A DNA stretch of 64,000 nucleotides from Caldicellulosiruptor acetigenus (GTDB lineage: Bacteria; Bacillota; Thermoanaerobacteria; Caldicellulosiruptorales; Caldicellulosiruptoraceae), in assembly GCF_026914305.1 (NCBI RefSeq), contig NZ_CP113866.1, positions 1,305,501 through 1,369,500 of the forward strand, read 5' to 3'. Numbering within the stretch: the stretch's first letter is position 1; every line of letters begins with the position of its first letter. Made by a program: the position numbers and the translations under genes. The notes under the pieces are model-generated. The model was not told the DNA's origin. It ran no database searches and saw nothing but the letters and a program-made list of their open reading frames with translations. Positions 1 through 8,001 of the stretch are shown piece after piece.

Positions 1-1
1 A

Positions 2-442
2 AGTTTTTATCATGGAATAGTTTCTGGTAGGGTGCCAAAACTCGATTTGAAACTTCACAAAAAAGTATGTGACAAGGTCTTACAATGTATAAACAAAGGA
101 CTTTTCAGCTCTGTTCATGATATTTCGGATGGAGGTTTTGCAATTGCGCTTATAGAGAGCGCAATAAGAGGTTCAAAAGGTGCCGAGCTACAAATCAAAA
201 CAGAGCTAAGAGAAGATTTTTATCTTTTCAGTGAGACACCGGGAAGATTTGTGGTTACGTTTAAAGAAGAAAATTTAAGAAAAATACAGGATATATTAGA
301 TGACATTGAGTTTACTGTAGTAGGAAGAGTAACAGATGAGTATATAATAAATGGTAAAATAAATGATAAAGATATTCATTTGGACTTAAAAGAGGTGGAG
401 AGAATATATCAGGAGGCAATACCATGTGCTTTAAAGAGTTAG
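2..442 (+). CDS. purL: Phosphoribosylformylglycinamidine synthase subunit PurL, C-terminal end (partial)
   Basis: The frame is open to the left edge, so only about 146 C-terminal residues are present. The residues VHDISDGGFAIALIESA and a GRF-V-F segment match the last PurM-like ATP-binding half of FGAM synthase. This enzyme makes formylglycinamidine ribonucleotide from FGAR, glutamine and ATP in step 4 of purine synthesis. The length before the edge does not show whether it is the small (PurSQL) or large form; the small form is expected in Firmicutes. Its stop overlaps the purF start by 19 bases, so translation is probably coupled. Internal GTG at 32 is not the true start. Confidence 0.93.
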   Translation, partial: SFYHGIVSGRVPKLDLKLHKKVCDKVLQCINKGLFSSVHDISDGGFAIALIESAIRGSKGAELQIKTELREDFYLFSETPGRFVVTFKEENLRKIQDILDDIEFTVVGRVTDEYIINGKINDKDIHLDLKEVERIYQEAIPCALKS

Positions 443-1848
443 AAGAGAATTTTAAAGACCATTGTGGGATATTTGGCATATATTGCCCGGATGGTAAGCT
501 GGACGTTGCAAAGATTACCTATTTTGGACTTTATGCTCTTCAACACAGAGGCCAGGAAAGCAGCGGTATTGCTGTAAACGACGCGGGGAATATCATTTAT
601 CATAAAGACAATGGTCTTGTCAATGAAGTTTTCAACGAGGTTGTGCTCAATCATCTTAAAGGATATTCAGCAATTGGTCATGTAAGGTATTCTACTACAG
701 GCAAGAGTGACAGGGAAAACGCTCAGCCTCTTGTCATAAAATACAGAAAAGGTCATATGGCTCTTGCCCACAATGGCAATCTTGTCAATGCACATATAAT
801 AAGAGAGAAACTTGAACAGGAAGGAGCAATCTTTCAGACAACTATTGATTCTGAAGTTATTGCAAGTTTGATTTCTCGCAACAGAATAAAATCCGAAAAT
901 ATCGAAGAAGCCATTTTAAAAACTATGAATGAAATAAAAGGGGCATATTCTCTCCTGATTTTAACACCCAACAAACTTATTGCGGTAAGAGACCCTTATG
1001 GTCTAAGACCACTGGTAATGGGAAAGATAAACAATAGTATTTGTTTTGCGTCAGAAACATGTGCTCTGGACACTATTGGAGCAGAATATATCCGAGATGT
1101 CGAACCAGGGGAGATAATTTCGGTAAGTAGAAATGGTATTAGGAGTATAAAATATGAAAATGGTACTAAACACTTATGTGTATTTGAATTTATCTACTTT
1201 GCAAGGGCTGATTCATACTTGGAAGGAATAAGCGTTTATGAAATAAGAAAAAGGCTTGGGAAACAACTTTGCAAAGAGTCTTATGTGGACTGTGACATTG
1301 TAATTGGTGTGCCAGATTCTGGGACAACTGCTGCTATTGGTTTTGCCGAAGAAGCTAGCATTCCATTTTCAGAAGGTTTTATAAAAAATAGATATATAGG
1401 AAGAACATTTATAAAACCCGAGCAGACCCAAAGAGAAATAGCTGTGAAAATAAAGCTCAATGTTTTAAAAAGCAATGTGGCGGGCAAAAGAGTAGTTTTA
1501 ATTGATGATTCTATCGTAAGGGGAACAACATCGCGAAAGATTATAAAAATGCTGCGGGATGCAGGGGCATCAGAGGTCCATCTCAGGATAAGCTCGCCCC
1601 CAGTTGTTTTTCCTTGTTACTACGGTATTGATACACCTGACAGGAAAGAACTAATTGCAGCAAACTACTCAACTGAGGAGATTGCAAGGATTTTAGGCGC
1701 TGACTCATTAGAGTACCTGAGCTTAAATGGGCTGAATGAGGTCTTTGAGGGGAGAATCCATCAGTTTTGTACAGCATGTTTTAGCGGGGAGTATGTAACC
1801 GAGATACCAGAGAATTTTAATAAATATATTCTTGAAGAGGGTGTTTGA
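424..1848 (+). CDS. purF: Amidophosphoribosyltransferase
   Basis: Transfers the glutamine amide to PRPP, the committed step of de novo purine synthesis. A 13-residue propeptide precedes DHCGIFGIY, so Cys14 is the predicted N-terminal nucleophile after processing, as in the Bacillus enzyme. The PRPP-binding motif VLIDDSIVRGTTS lies near residues 358-370. Cys252, Cys398, Cys449 and Cys452 fit the four ligands of the [4Fe-4S] cluster known in Bacillus-type PurF, so this should be the oxygen-labile cluster form. Length of 474 is normal. It overlaps purL and is followed after 3 bases by purM. Confidence 0.97.
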   Translation: MCFKELEENFKDHCGIFGIYCPDGKLDVAKITYFGLYALQHRGQESSGIAVNDAGNIIYHKDNGLVNEVFNEVVLNHLKGYSAIGHVRYSTTGKSDRENAQPLVIKYRKGHMALAHNGNLVNAHIIREKLEQEGAIFQTTIDSEVIASLISRNRIKSENIEEAILKTMNEIKGAYSLLILTPNKLIAVRDPYGLRPLVMGKINNSICFASETCALDTIGAEYIRDVEPGEIISVSRNGIRSIKYENGTKHLCVFEFIYFARADSYLEGISVYEIRKRLGKQLCKESYVDCDIVIGVPDSGTTAAIGFAEEASIPFSEGFIKNRYIGRTFIKPEQTQREIAVKIKLNVLKSNVAGKRVVLIDDSIVRGTTSRKIIKMLRDAGASEVHLRISSPPVVFPCYYGIDTPDRKELIAANYSTEEIARILGADSLEYLSLNGLNEVFEGRIHQFCTACFSGEYVTEIPENFNKYILEEGV

Positions 1849-1851
1849 AGA

Positions 1852-2877
1852 ATGACCACATATAAAGATGCGGGAGTGAACATTGAGGAAGGCTACAAAG
1901 CAGTGAATCTGATTAAAGGTTTGGCGAGAGAAACTTTTGATTCAAATGTCATTACTGATATAGGAAGTTTTGGGAGTATGTATCTTTTGAATGTTGGAAG
2001 TTCTGAATATATCTTGGTTTCTGGCACAGATGGAGTTGGTACTAAACTGAAGATTGCGTTTTACCTTGATAAGCACGACACTGTTGGGATAGACTGTGTT
2101 GCCATGTGCGTGAATGATATTTTGTGCCATGGTGCAAAACCTCTTTTCTTTTTAGACTATGTTGCATGTGGTAAACTAAACAGTAGCAAGGTTGCAAGCA
2201 TTGTGAAAGGCATTGCAGAAGGTTGCAAAATTGCTGGATGCTCGCTTGTAGGCGGAGAGACTGCTGAGATGCCAGGATTTTACAAAGAGGATGAGTACGA
2301 TTTGGCAGGGTTTGCGGTTGGAATTGTAGAAAGACAAAAAGCGGTGTATGGCAAAGATGTAAACACAGGAGATGTACTAATTGGACTTGCTTCAAGTGGT
2401 GTTCACAGCAATGGTTATTCACTTGTAAGAAAAGTTTTTGGGATAGACGAAAATCCCAAAGTGCTTGAAAAGACATATGAAGAGCTTGGATTGTCACTTG
2501 GGGAAGAGCTGTTGAAGCCTACAAGGATATATGTAAAACCTGTTTTGAAAGTGCTTGAAAAGGTAAATGTCAAAGGAATAGCTCATATAACAGGCGGTGG
2601 ATTTTTTGAAAATATACCTCGTGCTTTTCCAAAAGGTTACTCTGCCGTCATTGAAAAAGGCAGCTGGGAAGAGCCTGCTATATTTGGGTTGATTCAGGAA
2701 CATGGAAAAGTAGAAGAAAGAGAGATGTTTTCAACATTTAACATGGGAATAGGTATGGTTCTAATAGTTTCTAAAGAAGATGTGGATTTGACATTAGAGA
2801 TATTAGAACAAGAGAAAGTAAATGCATGGGTAATAGGTACAATTCAAAAAGGTGAAGACGGAGTTGTTTTGAAATGA
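1852..2877 (+). CDS. purM: Phosphoribosylformylglycinamidine cyclo-ligase (AIR synthetase)
   Basis: Closes the imidazole ring, converting FGAM to AIR with ATP. The 341 residues show the family pattern: GTDGVGTKLKIAF near residue 59, the metal/ATP segment CVNDILCHGAKPLFFLDY, GGETAEMPGFY, and HITGGGFFENIPR in the C-terminal half. ATG at 1852 follows the purF stop by 3 bases, and its stop overlaps the purN start by 4 bases (ATGA). Full length, nothing missing. Confidence 0.97.
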   Translation: MTTYKDAGVNIEEGYKAVNLIKGLARETFDSNVITDIGSFGSMYLLNVGSSEYILVSGTDGVGTKLKIAFYLDKHDTVGIDCVAMCVNDILCHGAKPLFFLDYVACGKLNSSKVASIVKGIAEGCKIAGCSLVGGETAEMPGFYKEDEYDLAGFAVGIVERQKAVYGKDVNTGDVLIGLASSGVHSNGYSLVRKVFGIDENPKVLEKTYEELGLSLGEELLKPTRIYVKPVLKVLEKVNVKGIAHITGGGFFENIPRAFPKGYSAVIEKGSWEEPAIFGLIQEHGKVEEREMFSTFNMGIGMVLIVSKEDVDLTLEILEQEKVNAWVIGTIQKGEDGVVLK

Positions 2878-3530
2878 AAAAATTAGCTGTATTTGTTTCA
2901 GGTTCTGGCTCTAATCTTCAGGCCATCATTGACCAGATTAAAATTGGAGAGATACCAGCTACTATCTCATGTGTCATATCCAACAAAAAAGATGCATATG
3001 CACTTGAAAGGGCAAGAAAAAACGGTATTCAAGCAATTTATATATCCAGGAGAGATTTTTCCTCTTCTTTGGAGTATGAAAAATATTTGGTAAACTTTCT
3101 TAAAAGTCAAAAAATTGATTACGTCATTTTAGCAGGTTTCCTTTATATATTTTCAGAGTATTTTGTGGAAGAGTTCAAGAACAGAATTGTAAACATTCAT
3201 CCTTCCTTGCTTCCAGCATTTGGTGGTAAAGGTATGTATGGCATAAACGTTCACAGAAGTGTGTTAGAATATGGAATGAAGGTGACAGGTGCAACAGTCC
3301 ACTTTGTTGATGCAGTACCTGACGGTGGTCCGATAATTTTGCAAAAAGCTATATATGTAAGGGAAGATGATACTCCAGAGACTCTTCAAAAGAGGGTACT
3401 TGAAGAGGTTGAATGGAAAATATATCCTTTAGCTATAAAGCTTCTTTGTGAAGATAAGATAGAAGTTGTAGGCAGAAAAGTTATCATAAAGGACAAGGAA
3501 ATCTTAAAAAAGGTGGGAATTGAAATATGA
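2874..3530 (+). CDS. purN: Phosphoribosylglycinamide formyltransferase
   Basis: Transfers a formyl group from 10-formyl-THF to GAR (step 3 of the pathway). The catalytic triad of the family is visible: Asn107 and His109 in [12 protein letters not shown] and Asp146 in [11 protein letters not shown]. The N-terminal [14 protein letters not shown] binds the phosphate. Length of 218 is slightly longer than the Escherichia coli enzyme (212). Overlapping stop-start junctions on both sides (purM and purH) make translational coupling likely. Confidence 0.96.
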   Translation: MKKLAVFVSGSGSNLQAIIDQIKIGEIPATISCVISNKKDAYALERARKNGIQAIYISRRDFSSSLEYEKYLVNFLKSQKIDYVILAGFLYIFSEYFVEEFKNRIVNIHPSLLPAFGGKGMYGINVHRSVLEYGMKVTGATVHFVDAVPDGGPIILQKAIYVREDDTPETLQKRVLEEVEWKIYPLAIKLLCEDKIEVVGRKVIIKDKEILKKVGIEI

Positions 3531-5068
3531 ACAAGAGGGCAATTATAAGTGTTTACAATAAAAACGGTATAGTGGAATTTGCAAAAAAGCTAAAAGAGTT
3601 TGGATATGACATTATCTCAACGGGCGGTACTATGAAGTATTTGACCGAAAATGGGATTGAGGTTATAAATATCTCTGATGTGACCCGTTTTCCAGAGATT
3701 TTGGATGGCAGAGTAAAAACTCTTCATCCAAATATTCACGCAGGAATTCTTGCAATGAAGGATAATAGAGAACACTTAGAAACTTTAAAGGCACTGGATA
3801 TTCTGCCAATTGACATGGTTGTGGTTAACCTTTATCCGTTTAAAGAGACTATTTTCAAGAAAGATGTTACGCTTGATGACGTTATAGAAAATATAGATAT
3901 AGGCGGGCCCACCATGATTCGAGCAGCTGCAAAAAACTTCAAATACACAACAGTAATAGTTGACCCTGAAGATTACGATACAGTAGCAATGGAAATAGAA
4001 AAAAATGGAGAGGTTTCTTTTGAGACAAGATTTTATCTTGCCACAAAAGTTTTTGAATACACCTCGTATTATGATTCAATGATTTTTAACTATTTCAAAC
4101 ATGTGCGAAAAGACCAGTCGTTTTCTAAGTATTTTACAGTCCCACTTGAACTTTTGCAGAACTTAAGATATGGTGAAAATCCTCACCAGAAGGCATGTTT
4201 TTATAAGATATCGTTACCCTTCATCGAAACATCAAATATTGTGAATTGTACGCAGCTTCATGGTAAAGAACTTTCGTATAACAATATCCTTGACAGTGAT
4301 AGTGCTATAGAGCTTTTGAAGGAGTTTGATGAACCCACCTGCGTTGCTATAAAGCACAACAACCCATGTGCGGTAGCGTCAGCAGAGAATATCAATGAGG
4401 CTTACAAAAAGGTGTATGAAAGTGACCCGGTATCAATATTTGGCGGGATTGTTGCTTTCAATAGAAAGGTTGACAAGGATACAGCAGAGCAGCTCAAAAA
4501 GATATTTCTTGAAATTGTCATTGCTCCAGAATTTGACGAGGATGCTCTTTCCATCCTGTGTTCTAAAAAAGATTTGAGAGTTTTAAAATTAGCATCTTTG
4601 GAAAAGACTGATACTTTCTATGATATAAAATCTGTAAACGGTGGTGCTTTAATACAAGAAAAGGATAGAATGCTTCTTGCAGACCAGTTTCAGGTTGTCA
4701 CAGAAAGAAAACCTTCAGAAAAGGAATTGGAAGATTTAATCTTTGCCTGGAAGGTTGTAAAACATGTGAAGTCGAATGCTATAGTTGTAGCAAAGGATAA
4801 AATGACCCTGGGCATTGGAATGGGTCAGACAAATAGAATATGGGCTGTTGAACATGCAATTTCAAGGTCACGATTTGATTTAAAAGGAGCAGTGCTTGCA
4901 TCAGACGCATTTTTCCCGTTTTCAGACAGTGTTGAAGCTGCGGGCAAAGCAGGAATTAGTGCTATTATCCAGCCAGGTGGTTCTATCCGCGACAAGGATT
5001 CTATTGAAATGGCAAACAGGTTCAATATAGCTATGGTGTTCACAGGAATGAGACATTTTAGGCATTAA
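3527..5068 (+). CDS. purH: Bifunctional AICAR formyltransferase / IMP cyclohydrolase
   Basis: Carries the last two steps to IMP. The N-terminal MGS-like cyclohydrolase domain (residues 1 to about 190) has [10 protein letters not shown] and [15 protein letters not shown]. The formyltransferase domain follows, with LRYGENPHQ and the catalytic KHNNPCAVA motif. The final segment has [12 protein letters not shown] and a GGSIRD loop. Length of 513 is normal. The start overlaps purN by 4 bases. Confidence 0.97.
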   Translation: MNKRAIISVYNKNGIVEFAKKLKEFGYDIISTGGTMKYLTENGIEVINISDVTRFPEILDGRVKTLHPNIHAGILAMKDNREHLETLKALDILPIDMVVVNLYPFKETIFKKDVTLDDVIENIDIGGPTMIRAAAKNFKYTTVIVDPEDYDTVAMEIEKNGEVSFETRFYLATKVFEYTSYYDSMIFNYFKHVRKDQSFSKYFTVPLELLQNLRYGENPHQKACFYKISLPFIETSNIVNCTQLHGKELSYNNILDSDSAIELLKEFDEPTCVAIKHNNPCAVASAENINEAYKKVYESDPVSIFGGIVAFNRKVDKDTAEQLKKIFLEIVIAPEFDEDALSILCSKKDLRVLKLASLEKTDTFYDIKSVNGGALIQEKDRMLLADQFQVVTERKPSEKELEDLIFAWKVVKHVKSNAIVVAKDKMTLGIGMGQTNRIWAVEHAISRSRFDLKGAVLASDAFFPFSDSVEAAGKAGISAIIQPGGSIRDKDSIEMANRFNIAMVFTGMRHFRH

Positions 5069-5089
5069 GAAAGAGGTGGTATTTTAGCC

Positions 5090-6352
5090 ATGAAAGTGCT
5101 AATTGTAGGAAATGGTGGACGTGAACATGCTATTGCATGGAAGATATACAATGAAGGTTACAAAGAGTTGTTCTGCGTTCCAGGCAATGCAGGAATAAGC
5201 GAAATAGCTGAGTGTGCTGATATTAAAGTAAATGAGTTTGACAAGATAAAGGACTTTTGTATAGAGAAAGGAATAGATTTTGTAGTTATTGGTCCTGACA
5301 ATCCACTGGCTGACGGGATTGTTGACTATCTTGAATCTTTTGGTATAAAGACGTTTGGACCTACAAAAGATGCTGCGATGATAGAAAGTAGCAAGGCGTT
5401 CGCAAAAGATTTAATGAAAAAATACGGGATAAAAACTGCAAGGTATGAGGTGTTTACCAGTCTTGAAGATGCCGTAAGATTTATAAATCAAACATCACAA
5501 TATCCGGTTGTTATAAAAGCAGATGGGCTTGCTCTTGGCAAGGGTGTGATTATTGCAAATAATCAGCAAGAGGCAGTTGATGCCTTGAATCTTATTATGA
5601 AAGAAAAGTTTTTTGGAGCTGCAGGCAACAAAGTGGTTATTGAAGATTATCTTTTGGGCGAGGAAGTTTCAGTGTTTGTTGTTTCTGATGGCAAAGATAT
5701 CGTTCCTCTTACAACAGCAAGAGACCACAAAAAGGCACTTGATGGTGACAAGGGACCAAATACAGGTGGAATGGGTGCTTTTTCACCGTCTAAACTTGTC
5801 AATAAAGCTATTTTTGAAGATATATTAGAAAACATAATGCTCAGAGCAGTGTATGGCATGCGAAAGGAAGGGCGGCCTTTCAAAGGAGTACTATATGGAG
5901 GGCTTATCCTGACAGAAGAGGGTCCAAAGGTTTTAGAATTTAATGCACGTTTTGGAGACCCAGAAGCCCAAGCAATTTTACCACTTATGAAAAGTGAACT
6001 TATGGAAATAATGATAAAGGCGAGAGAAGGAAATTTAAAGGGTATGGAGGCAAAGTTTGAACAAGAGTATTCTTTGTGTGTTGTGCTCGCATCAAAAGGA
6101 TATCCGGACAAATATGATACTGGCTTTGAAATAAGTGGATTTGAAAATCTTGATGAAAAGACCATAGTGTTTCATGCAAATACGAAAAAGGAAGACGGTA
6201 AGATAAAAACTGCTGGTGGAAGGGTGTTGAATGTAGTAAGAAGAGAAAAGACGCTAAAAGAAGCGAAAGAGAAGGTGTATGAAGAGGTCAGAAAAATTCA
6301 TTTTGAAAATATGTTCTATCGAACTGATATAGGTGATAAAGAGATTGAATAA
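5090..6352 (+). CDS. purD: Phosphoribosylamine-glycine ligase (GAR synthetase)
   Basis: ATP-grasp enzyme joining phosphoribosylamine and glycine. The N-terminal LIVGNGGREHAIAWK is diagnostic. The ATP-grasp core has VIKADGLALGKGV and the metal-binding VLEFNARFGDPEAQ. The C-terminal domain has TAGGRVLNVV. Length of 420 matches the family. ATG at 5090 has an AGAGGTGG site upstream, 21 bases after purH. It is the last recognisable purine gene here; the order FMNHD matches the Bacillus arrangement. Confidence 0.97.
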   Translation: MKVLIVGNGGREHAIAWKIYNEGYKELFCVPGNAGISEIAECADIKVNEFDKIKDFCIEKGIDFVVIGPDNPLADGIVDYLESFGIKTFGPTKDAAMIESSKAFAKDLMKKYGIKTARYEVFTSLEDAVRFINQTSQYPVVIKADGLALGKGVIIANNQQEAVDALNLIMKEKFFGAAGNKVVIEDYLLGEEVSVFVVSDGKDIVPLTTARDHKKALDGDKGPNTGGMGAFSPSKLVNKAIFEDILENIMLRAVYGMRKEGRPFKGVLYGGLILTEEGPKVLEFNARFGDPEAQAILPLMKSELMEIMIKAREGNLKGMEAKFEQEYSLCVVLASKGYPDKYDTGFEISGFENLDEKTIVFHANTKKEDGKIKTAGGRVLNVVRREKTLKEAKEKVYEEVRKIHFENMFYRTDIGDKEIE

Positions 6353-6432
6353 AATTTGTGTTTTAAGAAAAGAAAAATGAGGTATAAATTATTTGACAGT
6401 TTAAATTTCTAAAAAAGGAGTGAGTGTTTAAA

Positions 6433-6591
6433 GTGGAGATTTGGGTATGCAGTATATGTGGTTACGAGTACAATCCCGAAAATGGAGACCCAGAAAACGG
6501 TATTGCGCCGGGAACAAAGTTTGAAGATTTGCCAGACGATTGGGTTTGTCCTATTTGCGGTGTTGGCAAGGACATGTTCGAGAAAAAATAG
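6433..6591 (+). CDS. Rubredoxin
   Basis: A 52-residue protein read from GTG at 6433. It carries both iron-binding knuckles, [12 protein letters not shown] (Cys6, Cys9) and [11 protein letters not shown] (Cys39, Cys42), plus the conserved [16 protein letters not shown] core, so it is a single-iron electron carrier. An in-frame GTG at 6424 is an alternative start; the AGGAG at 6416-6420 sits 3 bases from it and 12 from 6433, so the start is not settled. It lies 80 bases after purD and just before a terminator. The likely partners, a rubredoxin reductase and a flavodiiron protein, are encoded about 10 kb away. Confidence 0.95.
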   Translation: MEIWVCSICGYEYNPENGDPENGIAPGTKFEDLPDDWVCPICGVGKDMFEKK

Positions 6592-6613
6592 GTTCGAAAA
6601 GTAAAGTTGAGAG

Positions 6614-6662
6614 TACCCTAAGTCATCTTTGGTAGTTTATTGGGATGGCTTAGGGTATTTTT
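6614..6662 (+). terminator. Rho-independent terminator after the rubredoxin gene
   Basis: TACCCTAAGTCATC at 6614-6627 pairs with GATGGCTTAGGGTA at 6644-6657 with a single mismatch, giving a 14-bp stem followed by TTTTT. It ends the purine/rubredoxin transcript. Confidence 0.85.
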
Positions 6663-6663
6663 A

Positions 6664-6672
6664 TGGTATAAT
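6664..6672 (+). promoter_or_regulatory. Extended -10 promoter for the 6709-11696 operon
   Basis: TGGTATAAT at 6664-6672 is a perfect -10 hexamer with an extended TG element. There is no good -35 at 16-18 bases. It starts 1 base after the terminator's U-tract. Transcription would begin near 6679, which makes ATG 6685 almost leaderless and favours ATG 6709 as the first start. Confidence 0.55.
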
Positions 6673-6708
6673 AATTTTATAGGAATGTCAAAGAGGTATA
6701 AGAAAAGA

Positions 6709-8001
6709 ATGCTAACAAACATTCCTTCATATATTTTTTTAAACGATGTATTTACACAAGCTGGTCGAGGTTTGAAAAAGGTTTCGTATGAAATCATAAA
6801 TGAAAAGGATGGTTTTACTGCAAAGCTTTCTCTTACTGACAGCTGTGAAGTTAATAACATAGGAGTAGCTTTTGACATTCAAGAAGCAGAAATTGTTTTT
6901 ATGCCAAGGCTTCAAAGAGGAAAGAAGGGACTTGTGTGTAACAACTCGAATACACAAATTATACTTTTGAGAACTAAAGATTCATATTTTCTATTAAAAG
7001 TTTGCGGCATTTTACAACTGGATGAAACATATTTGAGATTTGCCACAAAGATAAAAGAAAACTTATTTTGTATAGGGTTTTTCCATTCGTTCTGGATAGA
7101 TGAAAAACAGAATAGTTTTTGTTTTCAAAATTTACTACCGACGTCGAGGATAAAGAAAGGCTCAAATATAAAAATAGAAGTCAAGGTACAGAAAGGAAGT
7201 TCAATTTATGATTGCGTTGAAAACTTTAATCCAAGATTAAAATCTTTTGAAGCAGGACTTAATTTAGAATTGGCAAACAATCCAAAATACGTTGGTATAG
7301 TAGATATAATGAAGTATTCAAAAATAGACATTGCGAGAAAGTACCGATTATCACTTGGCATTCCAGCAAAGATGTTAAAACTTTATTTTTTATATCTTCC
7401 CAGAAAGCTTATGAATTTCGAGCTTTCCTATACATCCTCGTTACAATCTTCCTGTTTTTATTATATAAAAATTTTAAGCGAGCTTAATAAAAGTGAAATT
7501 TTAAGTCTTCAAGAAAACATAGAACTATTGTCCACAAAAGAAAATATTTATTTTAACTTTTACAATAAAAATCTTATGTTAACCTCAATAAAAACTTATT
7601 ATCATCTGCCTTATATTTTACTTCTTTATACTAAGCTCTGTTCTTTAACAGGAAGAGAAATAAAAACTTCTATTGAAAGACTCATCGGTGAGATAGAATG
7701 GCATGTTATAAGAAACTATAAATTTTTCACAGATGAGACTTTGATGAATATAGAAGAGTTTGATAGAAAATTTGAGAATGGAATGTATCCAAATGAAGCC
7801 CTAACAATATATATTTGTTATGAGCTGTACAGGTTTCTCTTCAACTACTATGAAGATTTAAGCTACTATAAAACAAGCAATGACTTAAAGGCTTTATTGT
7901 TTCTATACTATGATTTTAAGTATGAACACTTTTATAAAAACAACTATTCATTCAAAAAAGAAGAACTTTTAAGAATTAATGAAAGGGAAGATAGAAGATG
8001 A
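6709..8001 (+). CDS. Uncharacterised protein upstream of polA
   Basis: I do not recognise this 430-residue protein. It is lysine- and aromatic-rich, with no signal peptide, no clear transmembrane span and no nucleotide-binding or metal motif that I can name. The first 190 residues look like a beta-rich domain (alternating hydrophobic strands such as AEIVFMPRL, TQIILLRTK, NIKIEVKVQ). From about 195 to the end it looks helical and rich in Tyr, Leu and Phe (YYHLPYILLLYTKL, YICYELYRFLFNYY), which could be a helical-repeat fold. ATG 6685 is an in-frame alternative start; AGAGG at 6692-6696 supports 6709. It overlaps polA by 4 bases, so it is co-translated with polA, coaE and a transglycosylase. 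No function assigned. Confidence 0.75.
   Translation: MLTNIPSYIFLNDVFTQAGRGLKKVSYEIINEKDGFTAKLSLTDSCEVNNIGVAFDIQEAEIVFMPRLQRGKKGLVCNNSNTQIILLRTKDSYFLLKVCGILQLDETYLRFATKIKENLFCIGFFHSFWIDEKQNSFCFQNLLPTSRIKKGSNIKIEVKVQKGSSIYDCVENFNPRLKSFEAGLNLELANNPKYVGIVDIMKYSKIDIARKYRLSLGIPAKMLKLYFLYLPRKLMNFELSYTSSLQSSCFYYIKILSELNKSEILSLQENIELLSTKENIYFNFYNKNLMLTSIKTYYHLPYILLLYTKLCSLTGREIKTSIERLIGEIEWHVIRNYKFFTDETLMNIEEFDRKFENGMYPNEALTIYICYELYRFLFNYYEDLSYYKTSNDLKALLFLYYDFKYEHFYKNNYSFKKEELLRINEREDRR

Noticed and set aside
2042..2497. 151-codon open frame antisense to purM
   Set aside because: Gln/His/Leu-rich translation typical of antisense shadows.
5647..6165. 172-codon open frame antisense to purD
   Set aside because: No ribosome site or family resemblance; mirrors purD codon pattern.
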